Assembly (NCBI GenBank): GCA_033675265.1
Contig: JAUJYZ010001070.1
Location: forward strand, 143,140 to 207,139
DNA length: 64,000 nucleotides
Direction: 5' to 3'
From: Actinostola sp. cb2023
Taxonomy: Eukaryota; Cnidaria; Anthozoa; Actiniaria; Actinostolidae
The notes beneath the pieces are model-generated. The model was not told the origin of the DNA. It saw only the letters and a program-made list of their open reading frames with translations, and did no database searches. This document shows, in pieces, positions 1 to 15,200 of this stretch (position 1 is the stretch's first letter; each line of letters starts with the position of its first letter). Both the position numbers and the translations under genes were made by a program.

Positions 1-112
1 TGCCAAAAGGCAAGAATTGGTTTTATACTCATACAGATACTAATAATGGTGAATATTGTTATTGCTTTAGGGTTTAGTTCTTGTCTCAGCCTTAACAGCA
101 CAAACACAGATG
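1..112 (+). CDS. XPNPEP3: Probable XPNPEP3 first coding exon (possibly 5' partial)
   Basis: The frame ends in phase 1 at a GTAAGT donor (113) and joins exon 681-800 perfectly. ATG 46 would give a 22-residue leader, hydrophobic then Ser/Asn-rich. It has few basic residues, so it is not a textbook mitochondrial presequence; the open upstream frame adds Lys and Arg (KAR), which would fit better if the start is outside the window. Start choice is therefore open. Confidence 0.5.
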
Positions 113-150
113 GTAAGTACCATTTATTTCATACCAATTAAAATATTTTA

Positions 151-203
<53 letters not shown>

Positions 204-3200
204 TAGTAGATATATATAGTTATGCTATTGTCTCATGATTTTACAGTAGTCAATGTGAGTTGGTAGCAACCAGTCCATACCATTGACTCAGATCCTGAAG
301 TCTAGCAGTTTGCAGTTGAAACATTGAATCAACTTGCATTGTAGCCTGATTATCAGACGGCACAGGAGAACCACTGACCGGCTGATAATCAGGCTATTTG
401 CATTGACTACTGTAGTTTATATATACTATTTTTCAATATGTATCATTGTTATCATTAGAGTGATTTTCAGAACTCCGTGGTTCACACGTTATTGTATTTA
501 GTGGCACTACTTCACTCTAATTCCATTATTTTCTATTGTGTTTATCTGACTAATACACTCCAAAAATTACAGTTTGTTTCACAGGTTTATGAAAATTAAA
601 TCACTCTATCCCTATTATCATCATGATCACGATTGTCATTGTCATCATAATGCTTTATGATTCTATTATGGTATATACAGATCAGCTGTCTCAGCTACGT
701 GAAAGAGGCCTGTCATTTCGTAACCATAGTCTAGAGGGTATTGACTACATTGGACAACCAACACATGCCACACATCCACATATTATTGCTGATGGCGAAT
801 GTAAGTTGTGAGGTAACATACAGCTAATCATGTGGTTTCTGGTGCAATATGGGATTACACACTAATTGGAAAAGCCCAAAATACGTACACAATAAAACCA
901 TATGATTACCCATTATTAGACCCATTATTAGACCCATTATCCTAGTCAGACTCCTTCACAGCCATTTTTAGTCTCGCTCCACAAAATGGCTGTGAAGGAG
1001 ACTACCATTATCCCAACACCTAACTATCTGCAAAAAATTCTACCTTATTTATTAATATTGTAAAAAAATGGTGTAAATGGATTAAAAATCGAAATCGAAA
1101 TTGAATTAGTAATTCATGAAATAAAGATTGTATTACTGCTCTTAGCCAATCAGAATCGATAATTTAGTTCATTCATCTATCCATTCATTCATCCATCCAT
1201 CCATCTACATTGTATCTGTCCATTCATTCACCTATTCATCCATCTAACTGTCCATTCATTCATCTATTCATCCATTCATTCATCCATCCATCCATCTACA
1301 TTGTATCTGTCCATTCATTCACCTATTCATCCATCTAACTGTCCATTCATTCATCTATTCATCCATTCGTTCATCCATCCATCCATCCATTCATTCATTT
1401 ATTCATCTATTCATTCATTCATCTATTCATGGATAATAATGTATGTTGTAGTCATTATATTTTAATTATGATCATCATTAAAAATTATGATAAATTTAAT
1501 AATGATGATGATGATGATCAATGTTAGTGATGACAATGATAACATGTATTGATAATATTATTGTATTTTCTATGTTACTATGACAACATGAATACATTAT
1601 TAATGTGGTGCTTGCACATGTATTCTTGGTTTTCACCTACATGGACGTCATCGAAAATTTTCCCAGGACTTATATAGAACAAAACCTGCATAGGCCGAAA
1701 GAGCAGCCAAAACCACATATCTCAGCCGAAGCTTTAGTTAAAAGAAGTTTTAGATACGAAGATATGAGCGATCGCTTATGCTCATAATTTAGTTAAAATG
1801 TATGGGTCCGCCATGTTGGTGTCGCATCGAGCGACACCAACATGGCAGCCAAATCACGAAGACTGAAAATCATGTTTAATTGCAAATACTTCAATTTTTC
1901 AATAGCTATATTCATCAAAATAAAGTTACCCATCATCTACAAAGTTAAAATCGTATTATTTCAAACGAATTGTCCTATTTCTATGGCTTTTGAAAATGCG
2001 TGACTGTATTGCGTGACAGAATTTGACTCACAATAAAACGAAAACCAAACATCTAAATTACAAAATTATTTTGGTAAGAATTTTCTTATAACGATATAAA
2101 CAACATATCCAACAAACAGTTTTGTGAGGTGAATAGTTTGGATTTTAGCTTTTTGATGACGTCATGTGAAAACCAAAAATAGAAGAATATCTCTTATCTT
2201 AGTAATGTTCTTTTTAAATTTTCATTGGATTTTTTATAATTCGAAAAAAAAAAAAATTACATGAAGTTTAATTACCGGTAATTAAAAATATGACATTATA
2301 ATTTTTTATGTATTCATTTAAAAAAAATTACATGAAGTTTAATTACCGGTAATTAAAAATATGACATTATTATTTTTTATGTATTCATTTAAAAAAATTA
2401 CATGAAGTTTATCAGAAGAGCTGATTTCTATGTGTCATTTGACTGGTATATTATTATTATTGTGAGGGGTTTACACCAATAACAATGCACCACCTGGCTT
2501 CCTAACTTGTACCTGGTCTAAATACCATATCATATAGAGACTTTCTAAAGAAGCCAAATCATGTCTAAATAATCCTTCATTTTGGTTTCAAAAATGACTT
2601 GAAGCAGAGACAGTTAAATGGGGTTTTACTGTAATATTCGACACAAAATCCTCAACTGAAGGGGTCCCTGCAAAAACGGCGTAAGTGACTTGTGATCAAA
2701 ACCCAAATTCTCCTTTGAAATTCATAGAATCTTGAGGAGAATTTAGATTTTGATCAAAGATCACTTACGTTGTTCTTGCAGGGAGCCCTTCAACTGTAAA
2801 GATGTGTAAATTCTACCCTTTGAGAATTACCTTTGTCTGTGGATTGTTGTTTTTGGCTACTGCTTCTTATTATCTGTTCAACGATATTCTTCAAAATAAC
2901 CAACATTTGTGGCTGAAGAAAGAGAGATTGAGGTCATTGTGGGAATGGAATCAAGACAGTTATGTTAACCAGAGTCAAGGAGCACCATTCATGATTGAAC
3001 TGAATAGCCCATCCCCTCCAGAAATCTACCCAACACCACAGCGACGTAGCAGGGGTTTACCTGAGAATACTTACGGTAGTCATATGTAGGATTACAGTGC
3101 GAATCGAAAAACCGTGGGCACCCAGAAATATGTCAGAAATCGTTTATCGTTCGTTGAACAATCTGAAACAACTCTCTAACTGCAAGAAGTTCGACTGATT

Positions 3201-6200
3201 TGTAGTCAGATAAACTTCTTGCAGTTTTAGAGTCGTTTCTGATTGTTCAACAAATGATAAATGATTTCTGAAATATTTCTGAGATATTTCTGAGTGCCCA
3301 CGGTTTTTCGATTCGCACTGTAATAACTTATTGACAAAATATGTGCATGTTATTATTTAGTGAGAATGTTAAAGTTATTTCTATTGTTAATCTAGTAACA
3401 CCGGGAATAACAAAGAAAGAGTATATAGATCGACGGCACAATTTAATGAGGTAAGTATTAAGTAGTTTAGAGTATATTTTATTTGACTGTGAAAAACTAC
3501 GGCAGTCACGGCACAGATTCTTTCATAACCCTACATTATGATGACTTCATGGTCATGACACCGCATATCCATGCCATAAGTTTATCACAGTCATATGTTT
3601 CACTATGACATTGCTGCGGCCGCATCCTATGGGACGCACACAGGGAGCCCAACATAATGCATTTCTACGCACAGGAAGACCAACATACCAATACGTATTG
3701 CACGCATGAGCGCTCTACCACAGGAAACCCATAAAAAGATGCGTGGATACAAATAAATTTTAATTTGATTTATTATAATTAGTAGCGTCAGAAGCAATGG
3801 TTGGTCTGCCTGTGACGAAATCTGCTTTGTCATGGATATAGTCCTTGACGAACTGCTGCTATGAACGGTGCTATTTATTGGTGCAATTGAAGTGGTCCAT
3901 ACAGGAATAGTGTACATCAGTATGACAGTGATCAAAATCCAAATTCTCCTCAAGAATTCATTGAGCCTAAAGGAGAATTTAGATTTTGATCACTGTCTGT
4001 GCATAGATCTCTTCAATTCTTACAAAGATACAATGTAGTGGAGATGAACCTAAGCCTGTGATCGATTGTCAAAATGAAGTGTTTTTTTTTTGCTGTAGGA
4101 TTCTTAGTCAAACACACTATGGCTCGACACATGACAAGCATGTAGTTATTATACCAAGTAATCCAGACAAGTTTATGACTACCGATGTCCCGTAAGTTTA
4201 AACATTTATTATTAAAGCATGATCCAGTCATATGAATTCATCCATCCATCCATTCATCCATCCATTCATCCATCCATTCATCTATTCATCCATCTATTCA
4301 TCCATCCATTCATTCATTCATCTATCTATTCATTCATTCATCTATCTATTCATTCATCTATTCATCCATCCATCCATTCATTCATCTATTCATTCATCTA
4401 TCTATTCATTCATCTATTCATCCATCCATTCATTCATCTATCTATTCATTCATCTATTCATCCATCCATCCATTCATTCATCTATCTATTCATTCATCTA
4501 TTCATCATCCATCCATCTATCCATCCATCCATTCATCCATTCATCCATCCATCCATTCATTCATCTATCTATTCATTCATCTATTCATCCATTCATCTAT
4601 TCATCCATTCATCCATCCATTCATTCATCTATCTATTCATTCATCTATTCATCCATCCATTCATCCATTCATCCATCCATCCATTCATTCATCTATCTAT
4701 TCATTCATCTATTCATCCATTCATCTATTCATCCATTCATCCATCCATTCATTCATCTATCTATTCATTCATCTATTCATCCATCCATTCATCCATCCAT
4801 TCATCTATTCATTCATCTATCTATTCATTCATCTATTCATCCATCCATCCATTCATTCATCTACATGTATCTATTCATTCATCTATTCATCCATCCATCT
4901 ATCCATCCATCCATTCATTCATCTATCTATTCATTCATCTATTCATCCATCCATCCATTCATTCATCTATCTATTCATTCATTTATCCATCCATCCATCC
5001 ATTTATTCATCTATCTATTCATTCATCTATTCATCCATTCATCTATCTATTCATTCATCTATTCATCCATCCATCCATTCATTCATCTATCTATTCATCT
5101 ATTCATCCATTCATCTATCCATCCATTCATCTATCTATTCATTCATCTATTCATCCATCCATCCATTCATTCATCTATCTATTCATTCATCTATTCATCC
5201 ATCCATCCATTTATTCATCTATCTATTCATTCATCTATTCATCCATCCATCTATCCATCTATCCATCTATCCATCTATCCATCCGTCCATTTATTCAATC
5301 CATCTTATACTCATTCATTTATTTCTATGTTATCTTGTAGATACCCATTTAGACAAAACACTGACTTCCTTTACCTCACTGGTTTTCAAGAGCCTGATGC
5401 AGTCTTGATACTTGGTAAGGAATATTGTCCTGTGCATTGTAGTAATGTTGTAGCAACCCATGTACAAAGTTTTAACTGAGTAAAAATAAAAAATAAAAAT
5501 TTAATAATGATAATAATAATAATATTAATAATAATAAAACTATTATCTCCTCCAGAAACACAACAAGGAAACTCACTACCATACCATAAGAGTCTACTTT
5601 TTGTAAGACCAAGAGATCCCAGAAGGTACAGTATTTATGAACGGATGAATGGATGAACGAACGAATGAACAAACAAACTGATAATAAATAGATTCGAAGG
5701 ACGATTCAAAAACTTTGAATTTGGTATTTAGACCTACTGGAGTACATGATTGTACTTGGTACATGTACCTGTAACAACTAAAATGCCTCAAATATGGTAA
5801 TCAAAATAGTCCAATGAATGAATGATTAAATGGTTGAAGGAATGAGCCACCAAATGCATTCTTTATGTACTAGGGAATTGTGGGAAGGCTCGCGTGCTGG
5901 AGTACAAGGTGCCATCAATGTTTTTGGTGTTGATGAAGTAAGTTTAAATCTGAAAACAGTTTTGTCATACAATCTTATTCGTTTGATTGATTTGGATATA
6001 AAGTGTTCAATATACATGTACACAGCTAGCCCATCAAATGAAAGATAAAGTAACTAAAACAATGCCTCTTATGCTTGTGCTTACGCTTGTGATTGCGTTT
6101 GTGTTTGCGCTAGTTGTGTCACTAGTAAAACAAGGCATAAAGCTGCAGCTTGGTGATTATTTGCGCTAGTTGTGTCACTAGTAAAATAAGGCATAATGCT

Positions 6201-9200
6201 GCAGCTTGGTTAATTATTTGCAGCACTTTTGTCAGCTGCGTATGAATGGCTTGTTGTGCAATGTTGACTGACAATGCACTTGCAAAACATTAGGTTTCCT
6301 GAATGTTTTAACTTGCATCACCTGTACAATCAAACCATTGTTAATGAAGTTATGGCTTTATAATACTTATGTCATCCTTAACTTCTAGGCCTACTCAATA
6401 AAGGACTTGACTGCAAAAATTATTGAAAGGTATAAAATTTCCTTCTGCCCCATTCACAGTGCAGTGGTGTTGTCTAAGGACATGTTGTTTAATTCTTAAA
6501 GTGCCTATGAAACGAAAATGTCGATCCTTGTTTTATTGTACATTATTGTTGTTTGGTCTTTCTCTGAACATTTGCTGTATTTAAACATCGACTTTGAGTG
6601 TGCGAACATTTTCTTTTCGCGGTTTGAAAATTATCATTTTCAACCAAAATGTGCGACAAGAGACTGGGCCCTTGACAATGGCTCGGTGACGTCAAGAGGT
6701 TGTGTATGCCTTTGTTTGCACAACTCTTGACGTCACATTTCTATAGTTTGACCGAGTGGGAATTGTCGCACTTTGAAACCCAAAATGCCCAACTTCGTGC
6801 ACGAAATAAAAAATGTTCCTGAAGCTCAATTCACTTTTTATTAACACCATGTGAACAAGCAAATAGTAAACTTTCGTAGTAGCAAATAAAAACGGAGTCT
6901 GTTTTTTCGTTTCATAGGCACTTTAAGGAAATGCCATGATTACTGGTCTGTGTTACTGACTGAGAGCTGTGATGTGATTTCAGATATTCTAACAAAGACT
7001 ACTGTATTTGGTATGACCACCTACACCCATCACATCCTCGACTACACGCAGAGTTGAAACATGTTCTATTTGCAACACCACAGTTTAAGTTTAAAAGTAG
7101 GTACATAAAACATATTGTGATAAGTGATGACGATAATCTACGTGATGATGATGATGTGATGATGATGGTGATGATGCTAATGATGATGATGATGATGATG
7201 CTAATGGTGATAATGGTGATGATAGTCTGTGATGAACTCTTATCACACAATCATACATAATGACAGTGGGGATAATGATGAGTGATGATGATGATGCTAA
7301 TGATGATGATAGTGATGCTAATGGTGATGATAGTCTGTGATGAACTCTTATCACACAATCATACATAATGACAATGGTGATAATGATGAGATGCTGATGA
7401 TGCTAATGATGATGATAGTGATGCTAATGGTGATGATAGTCTGTGATGAACTCTTATCACACAATCATACATAATGACAATGGTGATAATGATGAGATGA
7501 TGATGATGCTAATGATGATGATAGTGTTGCTAATGGTGATGATGATGTGTTGCTAATGGTGATGTAGTGCTAATGTGTTGCTAATGATAGTGTTGCTAAT
7601 GGTGATGATAGTGTTGCTAATGGTGATGATAGTGTTGCTAATGGTGATAGTGTTGCTATGGTGAGTGTTGCTAATGGTGATGATAGTGTTGCTAATGGTG
7701 ATAATGATAGTGTTGCTAATGGTGATGATAGTGTTGCTAATGGTGATGATAGATAGTGTTGCTAATAGTGTTGATGATGATAGTGTTGCTAATGGTGATG
7801 ATAGTGTTGCTAATGGTGATGATAGTGTTGCTAATGGTGATGATAGTGTTGCTAATGGTGATGATAGTGTTGCTAATGGTGATGATGTGTGCTAATGATG
7901 ATAGTGTTGCTAATGGTGATGATGATAGTGTTGCTAATGGTGATGTGTTGCTAATGATGATGATAGTGTTGCTAATGGTGATGATATGGTGATGATAGTG
8001 TTGCTAATGGTGATGATAGTGTTGCTAATGGTAATAGTGTTGCTAATGATAGTGTTGCTAATGGTGATGATAGTGTTGCTAATGGTGATGATGAGTGTTG
8101 CTAATGATAGTGTGCTAATGGTGATGATAGTGTTGCTAATGTGTGATGGTGATAGTGTTGCTAATGGTGATGATGATGTTGCTAATGGTGATAGTGTTGC
8201 TAATGGTGATGATAGTGTTGCTAATGGTGATGATAGTGTTGCTGATGATAGTGTTGCTAATGATGATAGTGTTGCTAATGGTGATGATAGTGTTGCTAAT
8301 GGTAATGGTGATGATAGTGTTGCTAATGGTGAGTGTTGCTAATAGTGTTGCTAATGGTGATGATAGTGTTGCTAATGGTGCTAATGGTGATAGTGTTGCT
8401 AATGGTGATGATAGTGTTGCTAAATAGTGTTGCTAATGGTGATGATAGTGTTGCTAATGGTGATGATAGTGTTGCTAATGGTGATGAGTAGTGTTGCTAA
8501 TGGTGATGATAGTGTTGCTAATGGTGATGATAGTGTTGCTAATGTGATGATAGTGTTGCTAATGGTGATGATAGTGTTGCTAATGGTGATGATAGTGCTA
8601 ATGGTGATGATGATGTGTTGCTAATGGTGATGATAGTGTTGCTAATGGTGATGATAGTGTTGCTAATGGTGATGATGATAGTGATGGTGATGATGTTGCT
8701 AATGGTGATGCTATATAGTGTTGCTAATGGTGATGATAGTGTTGCTAATGGTGATGATAGTGTTGCTAATGGTGATGATAGTGTTGCTAATGGTGATGAT
8801 AGTGTTGCTAAGTGTTGTGATGATAGTGTAATGCTATGATGTGTGATGATAGTGTTGCTAATGGTGATGATAGTGTTGCTAATGGTGATGATAGTGTTGT
8901 GTTGCTAATGGTGATGATAGTGTTGCTAATGGTGATGATAGTGTTGCTAAATGATGAGTGTTGATGATAGTGTGTTGCTAATGATAGTGTTGTGATGATA
9001 TAAGTGTTGCTAATGGTGATGATAGTGTTGCTAATGGTGATGATATGGTGTGTTGCTAATGTGTGATGATAGTGTTGCTAATGGTGATGATAGTGTTGCT
9101 AATGGTGATGATGCTAATGGTGATGATAGTGTTGCTAATGATAGTGTTTGCTAATGGTGATGATAGTGTTGCTAATGGTGATGATAGTGTTGCTAATGGT

Positions 9201-12200
9201 GATGATAGTGTTGCTAATGGTGATGATGTTGCTAATGGTGCTATATGATGATAGTGTTGCTAAGTGTTGCTAATGGTGTTGCTAATGGTGATGATAGTGT
9301 TGCTAATGTGAGTGTGATGGTGATAGTGTTGCTAATGGTGATGATAGTGTTGCTAATAGTGTTGATGATAGATAGTTGCTAATGATGATAGTGTTGCTAA
9401 TGGTGATTGCTAATGGTGAATGTTGTGATGATAGTGTTGCTAATGGTGATGATAGTGTTGCTATGGTGATGATAGTGTTGCTAATGGTGATGAGTGTTGC
9501 TAATGGTGATGATAGTGTTGTTGCTAATGGTGATGCTAATGGTGATGATAGTGTTGCTAATGGTATGATAGTGTTGCTAATGGTGATGATAGTGTTGCTA
9601 ATGGTGATGATAGTGTTGCTAATGTTGTGATGATAGTGTTGCTAATGGTGATGATAGTGTGCTAATGCTGATAGTGTGATGATATGGTGATGATAGTGTT
9701 GCTAATGGTATGATGATGATAGTGTTGCTAATGGTGATGATAGTGTTGCTAATGGTGATAGTGTTGCTATATGTGTTTGATGATAGTGTTGCTAATGGTG
9801 ATGATAGTGTTGCTAATGGTGATGATAGTGTTGCTAATGGTGATGATAGTGTTGGTGATGATAGTAGTGTTGCTAATGGTGATGATAGTGTTGCTAATGA
9901 TGATAGTGTTGCTAATGATAGTGTTGCTAATGGTGATGATAGTGTTGCTAATGGTGATGATAGTGTTGCTAATGGTGATGATAGTGTTGCTAATGGTGAT
10001 GATAGTGTTGCTAATGGTGATGATAGTGTTGCTAATGGTGATGATAGTGTTGCTAATGGTGATTGTGCTGATAGTGTGCTAATGGTGATGATAGTGTTGC
10101 TAATGGTGATGATAGTGTTGCTAATGGTGTGTGTTGCTAATGGTGATAGTGTTGCTAATGGTGATGATAGTGTTGCTATGTGATGATGGTGATGATAGTG
10201 TTGCTAATGGTGATGATAGTGTTGCTAATGGTGATGATAGTGTTGCTGAATGGTGATAATGATGATGATAGTGTTGCTAATGATATGTGTTGCTAATGGT
10301 AATGATATGCTAAGTGTTGCTAAGTGTTGCTAATGGTGATGATAGTGTTGCTAATGTGTTGCTAATAATGGTGATGATAGTGTTGCTAATGTTGCTAATG
10401 GTGATGAATAATGTGATGATAGTGTTGCTAATGGTGATGATGTGTTGCTAATGGTGATGATAGTGTTGATAATGGTGATGATAGTGTTGCTAATGGTGAT
10501 GAGTGATAGTGTTGCTAAGTGTTGCTAATGGTGATGATAGTGTTGCTAATGGTGATGATAGTGTTGCTAATGATGATAGTGTTGATGATGATGATAGTGT
10601 TGCTAATGGTGATGATAGTGTTGTGGTGATAATAGTGTTGCTAATGGTGATGATAGTAAGATACTATTAACTCTTATCACACGATCATACATAATGACAG
10701 TGGTGATAATGATAGTGATGATGAGATGTGTTGACATTTGTTGAAAAAAAAACACCCTCTTGATATGGTGCTAATGATGATGATGACAGTACTGATGGTG
10801 ATAGATATGATTAGAAGTGTTGACTGATGACGATGATGATTTCAGGCGTGTGATGATAATGATGATAAATTATATACAATAGGCAATCATCTCATACATT
10901 TTTACCAGCATTACTAGTTCTTGGCCACAACCTCCATATGCTACGTCTTATCAAGTCACCTTCTGAAATCAAACTTATGAGGAGATCAGGTTCTATTGCT
11001 TCTCAGGCAATCAAAAAGGTGAGGGTAAAAAACAGAATAGCATTGAAGCAAGACAGATAGAGAGAGAGACAGTGGGTAGGTTGGCGTGTAAACTTAGATA
11101 ACAGTAGGTAAGAATAAAGTGCTATATATAAGCATCATCATCATCATCATTATGACATCACCATCATCATCATCATCACCTTCATCATCACCACTATCAT
11201 CACCACCACCATCATCATCATTCTCATCACCATCATTATCGCCATCATCACCATCACCATCATCACCACTATCATCATTATCATAATTGCCACCTTCAAC
11301 TTCATCATCATCACCATCATCATCGTCATTATCATCATCATCATCACCACCACCACCACCACTATCATCATCATCATGGGCGGGGTCACTACGTGTTTAT
11401 TAACAAGACGTGTTACTGTGCTACAGGTGATGAGTATGACACGTCCTGGTCTTGAAGAGTCGCATCTCCACACAACCATGGAATACGAGTGTAGGATACA
11501 AGGTGCTGAGAGACTGTCGTACCCTCCTGTAGTCGCTGGAGGCTCGTTAGCCAACACCCTACATTACATTAACAATACACAGTTACTGAGGTAATAAACT
11601 ATGATGTTAATGATGATGATGATGATGATGGTGTTATTGATGATGATGATGATGATGAAGGGGGTGATGGAGGTGTTAATGTAACCCTAGTTTCAGGCCC
11701 AAAGGGGGGATAAGAGGAGGAGAGGGGGACTGGGGCGGTGATGGAGGTGTTAATGATGATGATGATGAAGGGGTGGTGGGGGTATTAATGATGTTGATGA
11801 TTATGGTAGTGGTGGTGGTGGTGGTAGCCATCATCATCAATCATCATCATCATTAATACCACCAGCGCTACCAACATTAGGTATGAATTCAATTTTTATA
11901 AATATTAAGAGGAGATGTTTTACGAACGCGCGTATTGAGCGCCAAAAACCAATAGCATGGAGAATACGTTTTGTACAAGGCTAAAACTGCTGTAGCAAAG
12001 AGTTCAAGTTATTTGTGATGGTTTTTGACCGGTAAAAGTGAAATTAGAGTGTTAATCCAAAGTGAAAATTTGATTTGAAAACTGCCCACGTGGGCTAGAT
12101 CTGTATATTTGCTAGTATTGCTGATGTTTTCCCCTGAATTAGCTCAAATTTGAAACAAAAAGCAGGAAAATGGCTTTGTACAACGCTAAAACAGCTTTAA

Positions 12201-15200
12201 ACAGACAATTTACTTTGTTTTTAATAGTTTGTGCTTAGTTAAAATAAAATTAGAGTGTTCATCCAAAGCGAAAATCGAAAGTCAAACTGTTCAAAAGCGC
12301 TCGTTTTTGGCGCTTTTCGCGGATATTACGCGATGTTCAAATAAATATCCTCTTAATGTTAAAAGCAGAGACGTAAGTTTTATGCGTTTTTAAGAACTCA
12401 TTATTATTATTATTATTATTATCATCATCATCATTAATACAAATGTATCGTGTCAATAATGAAGATGGTGATAAGATGGTGATGGTAATTCATAATGATG
12501 GTGATGGTAATTCATAGTGATGGTGATGGTGGTGGCGATCTTGATATGAACGATGATGACGATGACTATTAATGATGACGATGACTATTAATAATGACGA
12601 CTTAATGATGACGATGACTATTAATGATGACGATATCAGGGATCACGCGTGACGATGATGAGTCATAACGATAATGTCAGTGATGCCCTCAATGCCATGT
12701 TGCCCGTCCACTCTAAATGTATGTATTTCGTTTTCCTCCCTTCAGAGATGGCGATCTTGTGCTAATGGATGCTGGCTGTGAATACCATGGTTACGCTAGT
12801 GACATCACAAGAACCTGGCCTGTCAACGGCACGTTTAGTGAGACACAGAGACAGTTGTATGACATCGTACTGCGAGTCCAGAAGAAATGCCTCTCTGTAA
12901 GTGAAGCTCAGAAAACCGTTTTGTTGCCGATTTATGGTGATGCACTGGGCGCGATATTGTCAGCAATGGCTATTTTTGCATGCCAGTAGTAGTAGTAGTA
13001 ATCATCATCATCATCATCACCACTATCACCATCATAATCACCACCATCATTATTCATTATCACCACCATCATCATCACCACCATCATCATCACCACTACC
13101 ACCATCATCATCATCATCATAATAATAATTATTATTATAATAGTACTAGTGTGATCGCATTTTTATTCGGTAACATTACGCGAAGCGCTCACACAATCTT
13201 GCCTTGTCTGGCAAGCAATATTGCGCGCAATGTTACAGTGCTCCCTCGGGATAATGAAATATCAATTCTTCGCTGTGTTTCACAATGATAACGCTATGTT
13301 ATTGCAGCTATGCCGCAAGGACGTCACACTGGATTTCATTCATCATGCGATGTTAACGTTTCTGGGCGAAGAACTGATCAGTAAGTAAAACAATTTTTTT
13401 TTGTTATTATTATTATTTTTAAAACAGATTAATAATTTCTTATAGTCGTTTTCGTATGAGTGGGAAACCTACGGCACGGAGTTACGGTACGGAATCGAAG
13501 ACATTCTATTCAACCAATCACAGTGCGCAAAATGATTGCTCAGCCAATCAGAATGCTTGGACACAGCATGGTCACGGCACGGTACCGTCACTACTTCCCA
13601 CTCATACGAAAACGACTCTATCGGCTGTTGATGATAGTGCTGGATCGGATGATGAATGATGAAGAAGGGGTATCAGACGATGAATGATGGTGTTATTGAT
13701 GACGGAGGATGATGCATGATGAATGGTAATGATGCTTTAGTTTAGGGGGGGTAGTTTTCGTAAGTTAGTAAGGTTTGAACATTTTTTATCATTTGTATAT
13801 AATTATTTCTAGTGTTGTGTAATGCGCATTTTATCATATTCAAATGTTAAAATGCGCAATATAAGCAATAAATATTATTATTATTATTATTATGCTGATG
13901 ATAATACGAATGATAGTTTTATCCGTTAGTGCGTCTAGATTTTCATTTTCTGTTTGTTTGTTAAGAAATCGGGATATTGTCTAAAGACCTGACCGACGCA
14001 GAGAAAAAGAAGGTAAGGTCTACGAAGCACGCGAGTTCGTCCATCGATGTAATTACGTAAAACCCAAGAAATACCCCGCGATTGGCAGGGATCGATACCT
14101 TCCTGCAGTAAGCACCGGATTCATGTCACATACAGTGCATGGGTGACTCAGTTTGTTGGCTTCGATTCGATTCTAATAATGATAACTATAATAATAGTAA
14201 TAATAAAAATAATAAATAATAATATTAAATAATAAAAGCACACGACGTCCCTCCAATCCTTGGAGTACTACTGATCGAGTGAGAGGGTAATAGGGAGTCT
14301 AAGCTTTGCAAATCTACGACGGCGACGTCAACCGGAAGTCTGAATAACTTCTGTTAGGAATGTCGTACATTATTAGAGATTTAGTTCAAGCCTTTGCTTG
14401 TGAGGTTACTTCATCCACAGGGAATACCAACTATGTCGTAGATTTTGCAAACTGGCTTAAACTCCCTAAAGGGGAGGGGATGATTAAAGGGGAGGGGGAA
14501 GATTAAAGGGGAGGGGGAAGATTAAAGGGGAGGGGGAAGATTAAAGGAGAGGGGGGAGATTAAAGGGGAGGGGGAAGATTAAAGGGAGGGGGAAGATTAA
14601 AGGGGAGGGGGAAGATTAAAGGGGAGGGGGAAGATTAAAGGTGAGGGGGAAGATTAAAGGGGAGGGGGAAGATTAAAGGGGCACCGTTGGCTTTACTTTA
14701 CTCCAACCACTACACGTAACGTACCTATTATTGTTTGTACGATTCCAGGCAGCCAGTGATTACTGCCCGCATCACGTGAGTCACTATCTTGGTATGGATA
14801 CACACGACACTCATCTTGTCAGTAGGGGACTGGGCCTACAACCTGGTATGATCGTGACTATTGAACCAGGCCTGTACATCCCTGGCAATGCTAAAAACGT
14901 CCCTAAGAGGTACGTAAAACCACGTCATTGTATTCCTGTACTGTAAGCTTGTCATTTCAGTCTCGGCTCCAGAACCCTGTCTACTTTAAAGCCTGGTTTT
15001 CAGTAGCGACACAAGCACAAGAGGCCTTGTGTCATTATTACTGTGAAAACAGGCCTGACGCAAGCATAAGCACAAGAGGCCTTGTTTCACTGTAAAAACA
15101 GGCCTGACGCAAGCACAAGCACAAGCAAGAGGATCAATTGTTGTCCATTTATTGTGCTTGTCTCACTCCATTTTCACATGACACAAATTCTTATGCTTGT

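Noticed and set aside
4219..5479. Long ORFs reading Ile-His-Pro-Phe-Ile-His repeats, one running into the 5341 exon
   Set aside because: They are translations of the CATC/CATT microsatellite. The exon begins at the AG at 5339-5340, and phase requires the join to exon 4191.
7665..10183. ORFs of DDSVANG and MIVLLMV repeats
   Set aside because: Artefacts of the 21-bp minisatellite; they break at every small slip and lie in an intron bounded by phase-matched exons.
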